Assembly: GCF_012530535.1 (NCBI RefSeq)
Contig: NZ_CP051299.1
Location: 186,001 to 250,000 of the forward strand
Direction of reading: 5' to 3'
Source of the DNA: Microcella flavibacter
GTDB taxonomy: Bacteria; Actinomycetota; Actinomycetes; Actinomycetales; Microbacteriaceae
DNA length: 64,000 nucleotides
In this document: in pieces, positions 7,016 through 15,552 of the stretch
Layout of the letters: each line of letters opens with the position of its first letter
Numbering within the stretch: position 1 is the first letter of the stretch
Notes under the pieces: model-generated
Told to the model about the DNA's origin: nothing
The model's input: the letters and a program-made list of their open reading frames with translations, nothing else
Databases searched by the model: none
Made by a program: the position numbers and the translations under genes

Positions 7016-8476
7016 TCACCGCGCGGCGAGACGTCGTACCGCCTCCACGAGGAACCGCTGCGGACGCGCGGCCGGTAGCGCCGCGACTACCTCGGTGAGT
7101 GCCCGTTCGATCGGCACGCCCCGGTGCAGCGCCGCGTACAGCGCAGCGACCGAGGGCGTGCGGCTCTGCGCCTGCACGCAGTGCAGAAGCACCCGCTTGC
7201 CCTGGGCGCGGAACGCGGCGACAGCGTCGGCCGCATCCCTCAGCACGAGGTCGAGATTGACGTTCTTCGCGGGGTCGGGGTCGTCGATGAGCCAGACCTC
7301 GACGTGGTCTCCGTCGCGGCGCTGCTCGGTGCCGACGCGGCAGAGCGAGACCACGGCATCGACCTCGGCACTCCCGAGATCGTTGATCGCGCCAAGGAGC
7401 ACGCCGTCGTCGTGCGGGTGGGCGACCAGCCCGGACCGGTGGGGGAAGCCCGCGTAGTCCATGCGCCTCCCGGTGGGCCAGCCGCTGCTGTCCGGCTCGC
7501 CGCCGTTCAGGGCGAGCGTCGCGAGTTCGACGAGGTCCGCCGCCCGCAGGCCCGGCCACCCATGCAGCATCAATCGCCACTCGCTCGGAACCGCCGATGC
7601 CCCGTGCGCGGCGCCGAGCAGCCCGCCGGCGATCGCGGCGACCGTGTCGGTGTCGCGTCCGCCGCGCACGGCTCGCTCGAGGCCGTCGCGCAGGGCAGCG
7701 CCGGGCATCGACGTGGCGGGGTCCGCCTGCTGAGCACGGTGAATGCTCGACCACGCGCCCTGCAGCGCCTGAACGACCCAGCCGTTGCGGTCGAAGTCGC
7801 GCGGCTCGCGCTGCTCGGCCTCGTCGAGCAGCGCGGCCCAGCGGTCTCGCCGCTCGACGGGGAGGGTCGCGAGCCCGACGCGGGCATCCAGTTCGCCGGT
7901 GAGGACGGCGTGGCGCATCGCGAGGGTCCACAGAACGCAGGCGTCGCCCGCATCGTCGTCCCAGTGGGTGAGGGCGCTGAGGGTGCGGGCGGCCTCGGCG
8001 GCGCCCAGCTCATCGTCCAGGTACGCCAGGGCGACGGGTGCCGTGCGCATGAGCGAGCCGTTGCCGGCGCTGCGGCCCGTGCGCTCGTGCAGGGTGCGCG
8101 AGGCTTTGCGCGCGGCGGCCGCGGTGACGCCGGCGGACCGCACGGCGGTGAGCACCTGGCGCGTCTGGATGCCGACATCCGCGGCGGTCTGCGCCCACTC
8201 GGTCCAGGCCGCGACGATCTCGTCGAGCACTGCTTCGTCGCGCAGATCGGCTCCGCGTGCGGCGGCGCGGGCGATCGGCACGGCCATGGATGTGTCGTCG
8301 GTCCATTCGCCGGGAGCCCAGCCGAAGCCGCCCCCGCCGATCATGCCGACCTCGGCGTCGTCGGGCAGGGGAGGCCCGAACTCGTAGTGAGCGCCGAGGG
8401 CGTCGCCAGCGGCGAGGCCGAGCAGTACGCCGACCGCGCGGTCGGTCTGGGCGGTAGTGGGGGTGTGGTGGGTCAT
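7016..8476 (-). CDS. ADP-ribosylglycohydrolase fused to a dual-specificity-phosphatase-like domain
   Basis: A 486-residue fusion. Residues 1 to about 310 are an ADP-ribosylglycohydrolase (ARG/DraG family): GLAAGDALGAHYEFG, the metal-binding EWTDDTSMA near residue 57, GNGSLMRTAP, and the second metal motif GGRDTDTVAAIAGGLLGA. Residues from about 340 read as a cysteine phosphatase with the CX5R loop in LLHCVQAQSRTPSVAALYA and an upstream aspartate-rich DDPDPAKN segment. The first half removes ADP-ribose from proteins or nucleic acids; the second could remove a phosphate from the product. AGGAG precedes the ATG. It lies 33 bp downstream of the ARPP-1-like gene in the same direction and is probably cotranscribed. 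Confidence 0.92.
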   Translation of the reverse strand: MTHHTPTTAQTDRAVGVLLGLAAGDALGAHYEFGPPLPDDAEVGMIGGGGFGWAPGEWTDDTSMAVPIARAAARGADLRDEAVLDEIVAAWTEWAQTAADVGIQTRQVLTAVRSAGVTAAAARKASRTLHERTGRSAGNGSLMRTAPVALAYLDDELGAAEAARTLSALTHWDDDAGDACVLWTLAMRHAVLTGELDARVGLATLPVERRDRWAALLDEAEQREPRDFDRNGWVVQALQGAWSSIHRAQQADPATSMPGAALRDGLERAVRGGRDTDTVAAIAGGLLGAAHGASAVPSEWRLMLHGWPGLRAADLVELATLALNGGEPDSSGWPTGRRMDYAGFPHRSGLVAHPHDDGVLLGAINDLGSAEVDAVVSLCRVGTEQRRDGDHVEVWLIDDPDPAKNVNLDLVLRDAADAVAAFRAQGKRVLLHCVQAQSRTPSVAALYAALHRGVPIERALTEVVAALPAARPQRFLVEAVRRLAAR

Positions 8477-8509
8477 CAGAACTCCTGAGGCTTGAGGTTG
8501 GAGAGCGGG

Positions 8510-9400
8510 TCAGACCGCGGCGAGCACGGGGTGAGCGCGGTCGAGCGCGGTGAGGTGAACGAGGCCGAGCGACGGGGTGCCCGCCGTCCGGGCGCCGAGC
8601 CCGACCACGTCGAGCCGCTCGTCGGTGCGCGCGAGTTCGAACCACGAGGCGCCGTCGTCGCCACCGTGCAGGCGGCGGCCCTGCAGTCGGCGGGCGAAGG
8701 CGCGAGCCCGCTCGGCCTGGGTGGGTACGGGGTCGCCGAGGTGAGCATCCACCTCGGCGGCGGCGACGATGCCCTCCCAGCGCGAGCGCAATCCCGAGCC
8801 CGAGCAGAACAGCTCGAGGCCGATGACGCGGCCGCCGACGCCGATGATGACGCCGCGCTGACCCTCGATAAGACGGGGCGGGCGGATGCTCCGCCGATCG
8901 AGCTGCTGCGTGAACGAGCGGGTCTCGCTCGCGCCGAGGCGATCCTCGACCGCGCGAATGCGGCGCCACACGCCGCCCTGCCGATCTTCGGTGGCGCCCT
9001 GGCGCGCACGCTCGTCGCCGAAGCGGACGACGAGCGAACCACGGCGCCCCCTCGCGCCGTGCTCGCGCCCGCCGCCCCAGCGGCCCTCCTCGACGCAGAC
9101 CGCTTCGACCTCGCGGGTCTCGCCGGGGTGCAGCACGAGGCTCCGGCCGAGCATGCGGTTCTGCCAGCCGCCCTCGAGCAGGTCGCCCTCGAGCGCGACG
9201 AGGGGCCGCGCGGCGGTGCTGTGCGCTCGCAGCCCCGCGACGCGCGGGCCGCCGGCGTCATCTAATTCCGTGACGGTCAGGGCGGAGGGCGCCCAGTCGA
9301 GCGAGCCGATGCGAGGAGCGTCGACCCACACGGGGAAGAGCGTCAGGCCGGCCTGGTGCGTGCCGTGCCCGACGTGGAGGGTGGGGATGGTGGCGTTCAT
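8510..9400 (-). CDS. ARPP-1-like domain protein
   Basis: A 296-residue protein. Features such as LFPVWVDAPRIG near the start, ALEGDLLEGGWQNRMLGRSLVL, an early cysteine segment EVEAVCVEEGRW and a C-terminal GASWFELARTDERLD agree with the ARPP-1 domain (ARG-and-Rhodanese-Phosphatase-superfamily-associated protein), a family named for linkage to ADP-ribosylglycohydrolases. The neighbour downstream here is exactly an ARG-phosphatase fusion. No catalytic residues can be assigned; the biochemical role is unknown. The ATG follows GAGGAG. The gene is divergent from the SIR2-type gene across 200 bp. Confidence 0.75.
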   Translation of the reverse strand: MNATIPTLHVGHGTHQAGLTLFPVWVDAPRIGSLDWAPSALTVTELDDAGGPRVAGLRAHSTAARPLVALEGDLLEGGWQNRMLGRSLVLHPGETREVEAVCVEEGRWGGGREHGARGRRGSLVVRFGDERARQGATEDRQGGVWRRIRAVEDRLGASETRSFTQQLDRRSIRPPRLIEGQRGVIIGVGGRVIGLELFCSGSGLRSRWEGIVAAAEVDAHLGDPVPTQAERARAFARRLQGRRLHGGDDGASWFELARTDERLDVVGLGARTAGTPSLGLVHLTALDRAHPVLAAV

Positions 9401-9600
9401 GGCGGCTCCTCGCGGTCGGTGTGACGAGCGGCGGTCGTTCCGCTGCCCGGTCGATCAGTAAGCGCGATTCCGCTCAATTGACCATGACTGCAGATTAGAG
9501 CGAACCTGCGACATTCCACCCGACGGCGTGCGCGGCGTGCGATGAGTACAGTCCTCAGAGGCCGCGGATACGGCCCGCATGACTCTCATCTGGAGGCGCA
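9401..9600. promoter_or_regulatory. Divergent intergenic region between the ARPP-1 and SIR2 genes
   Basis: These 200 bp separate two divergent transcription units of the ADP-ribose locus and must hold both promoters. The middle part (about 9465-9515) is less G+C-rich than the rest. A Shine-Dalgarno GGAGG sits just before the GTG at 9601 and GAGGAG before the ATG at 9400. I see no perfect long palindrome that could be named as an operator, but this is the natural target for the nearby NrtR-like protein. Confidence 0.4.
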
Positions 9601-11184
9601 GTGCCTGCTTCGATCCCTCACGTGTTCGTGGTCCACGGTGACCTGACCGAGCTCGCCTGCGACGCGATCATGATTCCGACGGATGCCCGGCTGAGCCTGC
9701 GCGAGCACTGGCACGGAGTCGTCCCCGAGCACGGGGAGCTGCGCGACGATCCGTCACTCGAGCGGTTCCGAGCCCAGGGTGAGCTCGCCCACGTTCTCGA
9801 GGCGGGCACGAGCGACCCGCACGCTCCGCTTCGTGTACTTACGGCTGTACCGCTCAGCGGGTTCGTCAATGCGGACGCGCTGCGGCCGCGCGTGCTCGCG
9901 TTCATCGAGCGGGCGGCGCGGCGCATCCCGTCACACCGAGAGAGCCGGGTGGGAACGGGTCAGGCTCGCGAACTGCCTCTCGTCGCGATGCCGCTGTTCG
10001 GCGTGGGTGGCGGGGGCGGGGGCATGCGGCGCACCCGTGTGCTCGACGTCATTCTGGCAGCTGCTCGCGACGGCGCTCGCGAGCACGGCGTCGATGTCGC
10101 CTTGGTGCTGCGCACCGAGCCGGATGCCGCTCTCGCGCAGCAACGCCGGCACGAGGTGCCCGACGAGAGCTGGCGGGCGATCGACGACCGGTTGCTCGTG
10201 CTCGCTCGTGACCTGGCAGACAAGGCCCGTGCCGGCCGGCTAGTGCCCTTCATCGGCGCTGGGGTGAGCGTGTCCGCCGGCGCCCCGACCTGGGGCCAGC
10301 TCCTCGAGCAGCTCTGCGATCGCCTCGACCTCCCGCCCCACCTGAGGGCCGCCGTGCTCGACGGCGGCCTCAGCCCGCTCGATCAGGCTTCATACTTGCG
10401 GTCGGCGTTCGAGCAAGAGGGTCTCGACTTCCGCACTACCGTGGCCGAGATCGTGGAGCGCCAGCGCTACGGGCTCGCTCCGGCTCTGCTGGCCGCCGCT
10501 GCTGGTGAGCAGGCCATCACGCTGAACTACGACACCCTCTTCGAGCGCGCGAGCACGAACGCCGGCCGCCCGCGCCGGGTGATCTCGGGCACCGACGCGC
10601 TGAGCGAGCGAACGCCGGAGGACTCGGGTGTCGCCACAGCCGACTCTGACCGCTGGTTGTTGAAGCTTCACGGCACCGCATCTGATCCCGGGTCGATCGT
10701 GCTCACTCGCGAGGACTATCTCGGGTTCGCCGCAGAGCGGTCCGCCCTCAGCGCGATCGTGAAGGCGACGCTCATCACCCGGCACCTGCTCTTCGTCGGG
10801 TTCGGCCTCGCCGATGATCACTTCCACGAGATCATGCACGACGTGCGCCGCGCGGTCGGCTCCTCGCCCGGTATGGCCACCGCACTCAGTCTCTTTGAGA
10901 ACCCTCTCGCCGACGGGCTGTGGGCGGGTACGTTGCGCTTCGAGCCGATGGAGCACGGCGCCTTCTCGCAGGACGCGTTGCCCCGGGCGGCGCGCAATCT
11001 CGAGCTGCTGCTCGATGCGGTGGCAGCGCATGCTGCCGATTCACGGAGCTACCTGATGAGTTCGGAGCACGAGGACGGGCTGTCCGAGTCTGAACTGCGC
11101 ACTCGCGAGCTTCTTCAGGAGCTGGGCCGGATCGCACCCGAGGCGCTTCCTGACTGGTGTCGCCCGCGGCGCGAGGATTCGTAG
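9601..11184 (+). CDS. SIR2-family protein with N-terminal macro-like domain
   Basis: A 527-residue protein. Residues about 8-190 start with VVHGDLTELACDAIMIPTDA, a pattern close to the macro-domain opening (GDIT followed by DAIVNAAN), then a glycine-rich loop GVGGGGGGM and a basic-acidic helix. From about residue 205 a defence-type SIR2 domain follows: LVPFIGAGVSVSAGAPTW (NAD-binding loop), ITLNYDTLFERA, LLKLHGTASDPGS and LLFVGFGLADDHF. Many stand-alone SIR2 proteins of this type hydrolyse NAD+ during phage infection. The macro-like part could bind ADP-ribose, the product. GTG start with GGAGG upstream. No membrane segments. Confidence 0.85.
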   Translation: MPASIPHVFVVHGDLTELACDAIMIPTDARLSLREHWHGVVPEHGELRDDPSLERFRAQGELAHVLEAGTSDPHAPLRVLTAVPLSGFVNADALRPRVLAFIERAARRIPSHRESRVGTGQARELPLVAMPLFGVGGGGGGMRRTRVLDVILAAARDGAREHGVDVALVLRTEPDAALAQQRRHEVPDESWRAIDDRLLVLARDLADKARAGRLVPFIGAGVSVSAGAPTWGQLLEQLCDRLDLPPHLRAAVLDGGLSPLDQASYLRSAFEQEGLDFRTTVAEIVERQRYGLAPALLAAAAGEQAITLNYDTLFERASTNAGRPRRVISGTDALSERTPEDSGVATADSDRWLLKLHGTASDPGSIVLTREDYLGFAAERSALSAIVKATLITRHLLFVGFGLADDHFHEIMHDVRRAVGSSPGMATALSLFENPLADGLWAGTLRFEPMEHGAFSQDALPRAARNLELLLDAVAAHAADSRSYLMSSEHEDGLSESELRTRELLQELGRIAPEALPDWCRPRREDS

Positions 11185-11193
11185 GCTGATCGC

Positions 11194-11919
11194 TCAGCGA
11201 AGATTCGCCGCAGCCCAATCGGCCATCCTGCGGTTTCGAGCGTGGAGAAACGCGGTGGCCTCGTCCCGGTACGCGCGATAGGCATCCACGGTCTGCGGCA
11301 GTGCGGATGTCACGCCGAAGTCGTCGAACGGCGTGAACAGCCGCACCGTCTCTCCGCGCTCGTCGACGAGGTCTTGCAGGAGGAAGTGCTCGACGTAGCC
11401 GTGGAAGTCTTCGAAGAGCTCGAAGAAGTCGCGGTAGTTGTCCAGCGTCTTCGAGAGGGGGCTCTGCTCGCCCGCATAGTGCCGGCGGATCGCTTCCAGC
11501 GTCAGGTCCATTCTGTCTGCGATGCGGAGGTCCATCCCGCGCGCGCCATTGATGGTGAGCGAGCCCGGCCTGCGTTCGCCTGGGAAGACCATCGCGCCGG
11601 CCATGGAGTGGTTGAGCACCTGGAACTCGTCCAGTTCATCGGGACTCAGTTGTTCCGTGATCGGCTTCATGCGCAACCAGCTGCGGAATGTGGGAACCAC
11701 GGTGTCGCTCGACAGGAAGAACCGCCCGCGATCCGATTCGTGGAACAGGTAGCAGTTCTTCCGCGTGGTGACCAGGTCGAACGGGTCTCCGTTGGGCAGC
11801 GGCTTGCTCCACAGAAGCTGATGCTGACGGCGAAGCCGCTTGCTCGTGGAGTCGGGGTCACCCTTTCCTGCGTCGTCGCGGGAATCGAAGTAGGGGTCGA
11901 ACTCGGAGTCGTCACTCAT
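11194..11919 (-). CDS. Conserved hypothetical protein (DUF6994-like, from memory)
   Basis: A 241-residue protein beginning FDPYFDSRDDAGKGDPDS and containing RLRRQHQLLWSKPLPNG and GRFFLSSDTVVPTF. I recall this block order from an uncharacterised family (DUF6994), but cannot confirm it here. No nucleotide-binding or metal motif stands out. The stop lies 9 bp from the stop of the convergent SIR2 gene. The ATG at 11919 was preferred; a GTG three codons upstream is open too. It is the most distal of three minus-strand genes that start with a NERD-helicase. Confidence 0.65.
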   Translation of the reverse strand: MSDDSEFDPYFDSRDDAGKGDPDSTSKRLRRQHQLLWSKPLPNGDPFDLVTTRKNCYLFHESDRGRFFLSSDTVVPTFRSWLRMKPITEQLSPDELDEFQVLNHSMAGAMVFPGERRPGSLTINGARGMDLRIADRMDLTLEAIRRHYAGEQSPLSKTLDNYRDFFELFEDFHGYVEHFLLQDLVDERGETVRLFTPFDDFGVTSALPQTVDAYRAYRDEATAFLHARNRRMADWAAANLR

Positions 11920-11980
11920 GATTCGCACCGTACGTCATGAGTCCGATATGGCGTCGTCGTAGACATTTGGTCGGCCGGAG

Positions 11981-13123
11981 TCAGACGCATCGGAGGCGGA
12001 CCTCTTCGATGATCGCGAGTTCGCGCTTATTCGCCGGGCCATCGATAGTTGCAGCGCGGTCGGCGGCGTCGATCAGGTCGGTCTTGTCGCCGTCGATGGC
12101 ATCCAACAAGTTCCAGACGTCTTGCGCCTCGATGTCGATCAAGTCAGCAAGACCCTGATCGGTGATCGCGTGATGGTCGTGCGCGAACGTCACCAGGTTG
12201 CGCATGAGCAGAGCCTCATCGTCGGATCTCTTCCCGTCGGCGAGGATCACCAGCCAGGTGACCCAGAGCATGGCCTGCGGATTGTTGGAACTTCGCGACA
12301 TCTTCTGCGCGATTTCGATGACACGCGCTTCATTTCGGAACACACTCCGCGCGTGCTGTCCGGCGATGATCGTCGTGTAGAAGTTGAGTGCGATCGCCAG
12401 AGGAACGCCGACGGCCGGGATGCCGATCTTGATGACGTTCCGTTGGAGCAAGAATTTTCCGACGACGGGGAGAGATCGTGCGGCCGTGATGACCCCTCGT
12501 GAGTAATAGCGCTTGACGACGGCGCGGACGACTGCCGGGGCGGCCCTGAGCAGCCCTTCGGCGGCCACCTCTCCACTCTTGATCGAGAAGGCCACCCGAA
12601 TCAGCTTCCACATGTCTTCGGGGTCATCGGGGTTGAGGTGAACCCGATAGAGGACCGCGATGTCATGCGCCAGTCGCAACTGCAACCGGGTGAGGAACGC
12701 CAGGTCGACCGCGATGGTGGTCGCGGCGGCGGTAAGCGTGACCGGTGCGGCCAGGCCTGCCGTCCCGAACGTGGCGGCCACGGCACCGGTGTAGGCGCCG
12801 GCCGTGAGGCCACCTTCGAGCGCTGCGAATCGAGAAGCCATTTTGATGCGCTGGTCGACGATCGCGTCTGCTGGAACACCCTTGTACTTGTCCTGGAAGT
12901 ACTGCCAGTCGACCTCTCGCGTGTACGTGCCGAGAGCGTTCGCGACGAGCTTGGGGAACCAATCACCGGATCTGATCTCGCGTGCACCCAACCCCGAGAT
13001 GAACTCCTTCATCTCCTCGCGGTCGCGCTTGACCGCTTCTTTCTCCTCATCGGTGAGGGCTCCGAGCGCCTCATCGACAGTAGGGATATTTTCGGGAGTG
13101 ACGGCCTCTTCGGGCTTGGACAT
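11981..13123 (-). CDS. EcsC-like protein with C-terminal TerB-like domain
   Basis: A 380-residue protein. The centre (residues about 95-190) is rich in alanine and glycine and has a hydrophobic helix followed by DLAFLTRLQLRLAHDIAVLY, which resembles the EcsC core. The last 100 residues (MLWVTWLVILADGKRSDDE onward) are all-helical with the acidic loop typical of TerB or DjlA-type domains. Residues 1-70 are charged and probably a coiled coil (EEKEAVKRDREEMKEFI). EcsC and TerB domains are both associated with membrane stress and phage or tellurite response systems; the exact role is unknown. The gene is codirectional with the upstream NERD-helicase across 100 bp. Confidence 0.65.
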   Translation of the reverse strand: MSKPEEAVTPENIPTVDEALGALTDEEKEAVKRDREEMKEFISGLGAREIRSGDWFPKLVANALGTYTREVDWQYFQDKYKGVPADAIVDQRIKMASRFAALEGGLTAGAYTGAVAATFGTAGLAAPVTLTAAATTIAVDLAFLTRLQLRLAHDIAVLYRVHLNPDDPEDMWKLIRVAFSIKSGEVAAEGLLRAAPAVVRAVVKRYYSRGVITAARSLPVVGKFLLQRNVIKIGIPAVGVPLAIALNFYTTIIAGQHARSVFRNEARVIEIAQKMSRSSNNPQAMLWVTWLVILADGKRSDDEALLMRNLVTFAHDHHAITDQGLADLIDIEAQDVWNLLDAIDGDKTDLIDAADRAATIDGPANKRELAIIEEVRLRCV

Positions 13124-13223
13124 GAGGGGCTCCTCGGGTCGTTCGGGCGGCTTGCTTCGGGTGTCGGACGAGCTGATCCACTGACTTCATGAACCCCACT
13201 CGTCACTCTAGGAGTCGGCGCCG

Positions 13224-15086
13224 TCATTCCCCGCGTGTCGGCCGCGCCATGCGCGCCATCGCCGCTGCGGCCGCCGACGAGGACCCCGCTCCGACTGTCC
13301 GGACCCCGGCCCGCGGAGGAACGACCGCCGCGATCGCCGCATCGCGCTCGCCTCGCCACGGCGCTCCCTCCGACCGCAGCACGGTGCAGCGGTACTGCGC
13401 CCGCGTCATGCCCACGTAGAGCAGGTCGTTCCAGCTGAGGTCGTGCTCGTCGGCCCAGGCCGCGGCGGCCGGGCTGACATCGGTCAGGATGACGGCCGCG
13501 GTGTCCAAGCCCTTGTGCTTGAAGATGGACCGCCACGTGATCGCGCGTTCGCCGGTGAGCAGGTCACGCAGCAGGCGCTCTTCCTTGTTGGCCGGCTCGC
13601 GGGCGAGGAATCGACCGACGAGGGACGACTGCTCACCGAAGGGGCTGAGTACGACGATCTCCTCGGGGTCGTGCTCGTCGCGCAGCGCCTTGATCGCCGT
13701 CAGCAGTGCAGGCAGTTCGCGGCCTTCGGACACATTGACGACCTCGAGTGCGCCGGGAGTAGATGAGCTCATACGGTCGCCCGAATGGTCGTTCTGGCGC
13801 CCCAACTGCCCTCGGACCGCACGCAGAAGCCGCGGAGCGACACGGCAATTGCGCCGCACCCTTACGTGGACGATCCCGGCGCCGAGTTCGCGCGCGGCCG
13901 GCAGCGGCTCGGCCCGCTCTCCGGTCGCGCGCATGATCTGCTGGCCGGCATCGCCCGCGAGCACGAAGCTCGATCGCTCCGGATCGCCGCCAAGGCACAG
14001 GGCCCGCAGCACGTCCATGATCAGCGGCACGCCCGCGACATCCTGGAACTCGTCGACGCAGATCGTGTCGAAGCCTCCCCGTTCCGGATGCTCCCGCAGG
14101 GCCGCGAGCGTCAGTTCGGGTAGCTCGTGCCGGTACCAGTGGTCGGTGGCGCCGTCGGGGTTTGCCTCCAGCTCGCAGACGCGAAGCATGACTGCGTTGA
14201 GGTCGGCGACCTCGATGTCGAAGGTGCTCTCGCCGACGAGGTCACGCAACGACTGGGCCATGAGCAGGTTCCAACACGTCAGCAACGTGCGCCGCCCGGC
14301 CCGGGCTGCGCGACGGGCGGCGACGGCCACGAGCCAGCTCTTGCCGCAGCCGGCGGGCCCGTCGAAGTAGAGATGGCGATTCGTCTCGAGCAGCTCGAGT
14401 ACCAGCTCCTGGTCCTCCAGCAGCACGCGTTCGTCGATGAGGCGTGCGCGCCGACGGTCGGAGGCTGAGGCTGTGGCCGTGAAGCTCGAGAGCAGGGCAT
14501 CCGCGACCGCGGTCGCGTGCGCGGCGGTGAGCGAGGCGGGCTCGACGTCGATGTTTTCGCTCTCTCCGAACCAGGCGCAGTGCTCGGCGAGCACCTTCTC
14601 GACGAGAGCGCCCGGGTCGCTGAGCTCATCGCTCCACCCGAGCTCCCACTCGAAGAAGGTGAAGTCGTGCGGGGTGCCGTTGTCGAACTGCCAGCGCCCG
14701 AGGTTCGTGAACCACACCAGTCGGGCGATCGGCTCGTCCCCGCGCAGCAGCTCGCGCTGCTTCAGGAAGTGCCGGATGCTGCGCCGTGCGCCGTCGAGCT
14801 GTGCGAACGGATTCTTCGTCGGTGCCGGGTTCTTCGCGAGGAACCACTCGCCGTCGCGATACTCCACGTGCTCGGCTGTCTTGGCTTCGATGAGCAGGAT
14901 GCCCCGCTCGGGCGCGACGACGATCACGTCGATCTCGCCGCTGAGGCCGGCCACGTGCTGCCCGACGGCGAGCCCGGTGATGACGACCCAGTCGTCTCGA
15001 CCGCTCATGCCCTCGAATGCGGTAAAGAGGCGCTGCTCGCTCCGATTTGCGTCGGTGCGTTGACGGGTCGGATGCATGCGAGGCAT
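13224..15086 (-). CDS. NERD nuclease-related domain fused to a superfamily 1 helicase
   Basis: A 620-residue protein. Residues about 12-130 form a NERD domain with the PD-(D/E)XK-like core GEIDVIVVAPERGILLIEAKT, including the D and the E-x-K pair. From about residue 235 an SF1 ATPase follows: Walker A DGPAGCGKSW, Walker B DTICVDEFQDV, FVLAGDAGQQI, and near the C-terminus the helicase motif VGMTRAQYRCTVL. The last 50 residues are alanine and arginine-rich. NERD-helicase fusions recur in defence islands and plasmids and probably process foreign DNA. It heads a minus-strand cluster with the EcsC/TerB-like gene. Confidence 0.88.
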   Translation of the reverse strand: MPRMHPTRQRTDANRSEQRLFTAFEGMSGRDDWVVITGLAVGQHVAGLSGEIDVIVVAPERGILLIEAKTAEHVEYRDGEWFLAKNPAPTKNPFAQLDGARRSIRHFLKQRELLRGDEPIARLVWFTNLGRWQFDNGTPHDFTFFEWELGWSDELSDPGALVEKVLAEHCAWFGESENIDVEPASLTAAHATAVADALLSSFTATASASDRRRARLIDERVLLEDQELVLELLETNRHLYFDGPAGCGKSWLVAVAARRAARAGRRTLLTCWNLLMAQSLRDLVGESTFDIEVADLNAVMLRVCELEANPDGATDHWYRHELPELTLAALREHPERGGFDTICVDEFQDVAGVPLIMDVLRALCLGGDPERSSFVLAGDAGQQIMRATGERAEPLPAARELGAGIVHVRVRRNCRVAPRLLRAVRGQLGRQNDHSGDRMSSSTPGALEVVNVSEGRELPALLTAIKALRDEHDPEEIVVLSPFGEQSSLVGRFLAREPANKEERLLRDLLTGERAITWRSIFKHKGLDTAAVILTDVSPAAAAWADEHDLSWNDLLYVGMTRAQYRCTVLRSEGAPWRGERDAAIAAVVPPRAGVRTVGAGSSSAAAAAMARMARPTRGE

Positions 15087-15552
15087 CTGTTCAAGCTATC
15101 CGCGTGGCGTGCAGATCGGAACGACGCTCAATTGGATGATGCCCCCAGTTCGAGGGTGTCCGCGGCACCGCGTCTAGCAACTGTTCGACCCGGCGCTATC
15201 TATCTCGATCGAATCGGGGCATGCGGTCGGCAGAAGCTGCGCACCGCGTCGGCTGGATCAACCTCAGCGACAAGTCGCGCCGCGGGGGCCGCGGCCCCGG
15301 AGTGCTCGGCATTGGCGACAAGGTGGTCACATCGCAGCGGTCGAGGCGGTGCCAGGCGGCCGGCAGCTCAATTCGAAGATGTCTGCGCGCGTCTTCGATG
15401 CATCGACCGTATCTGTTGCAGTGCCTTCCCTGATCGATCCGATCGCCTCGCTCGTAGTGAAGGTTAATCAGCCTCAGTGATCTCGCGCGTGGCTCTCGAT
15501 GTGGTCATGCTTTATGCTCGCGCCACTCGTAATGTGTGCGAGGCGTGTGGCT
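15087..15552. other. Intergenic stretch with a decayed gene copy
   Basis: Apart from the gene fragment at 15239-15328, I see no credible coding sequence between the start of the NERD-helicase gene and the left end of the insertion sequence. The part after about 15440 is comparatively A+T-rich. It is the promoter side of the NERD-helicase gene and the target region of the IS. Confidence 0.5.
15239..15328 (+). pseudogene. Fragment of the small membrane protein gene found at 4797
   Basis: This 90-bp segment corresponds to 4854-4943 and encodes HRVGWINLSDKSRRGG followed by GPGVLGIGDKVV, against HRLGWIDLSDKSRRGG and GPGVLGIGDEVF in the intact gene. Start codon and membrane helix are missing and similarity ends abruptly on both sides. 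The orientation is the same as the intact gene, so the pair forms direct repeats about 10.4 kb apart. Confidence 0.85.
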
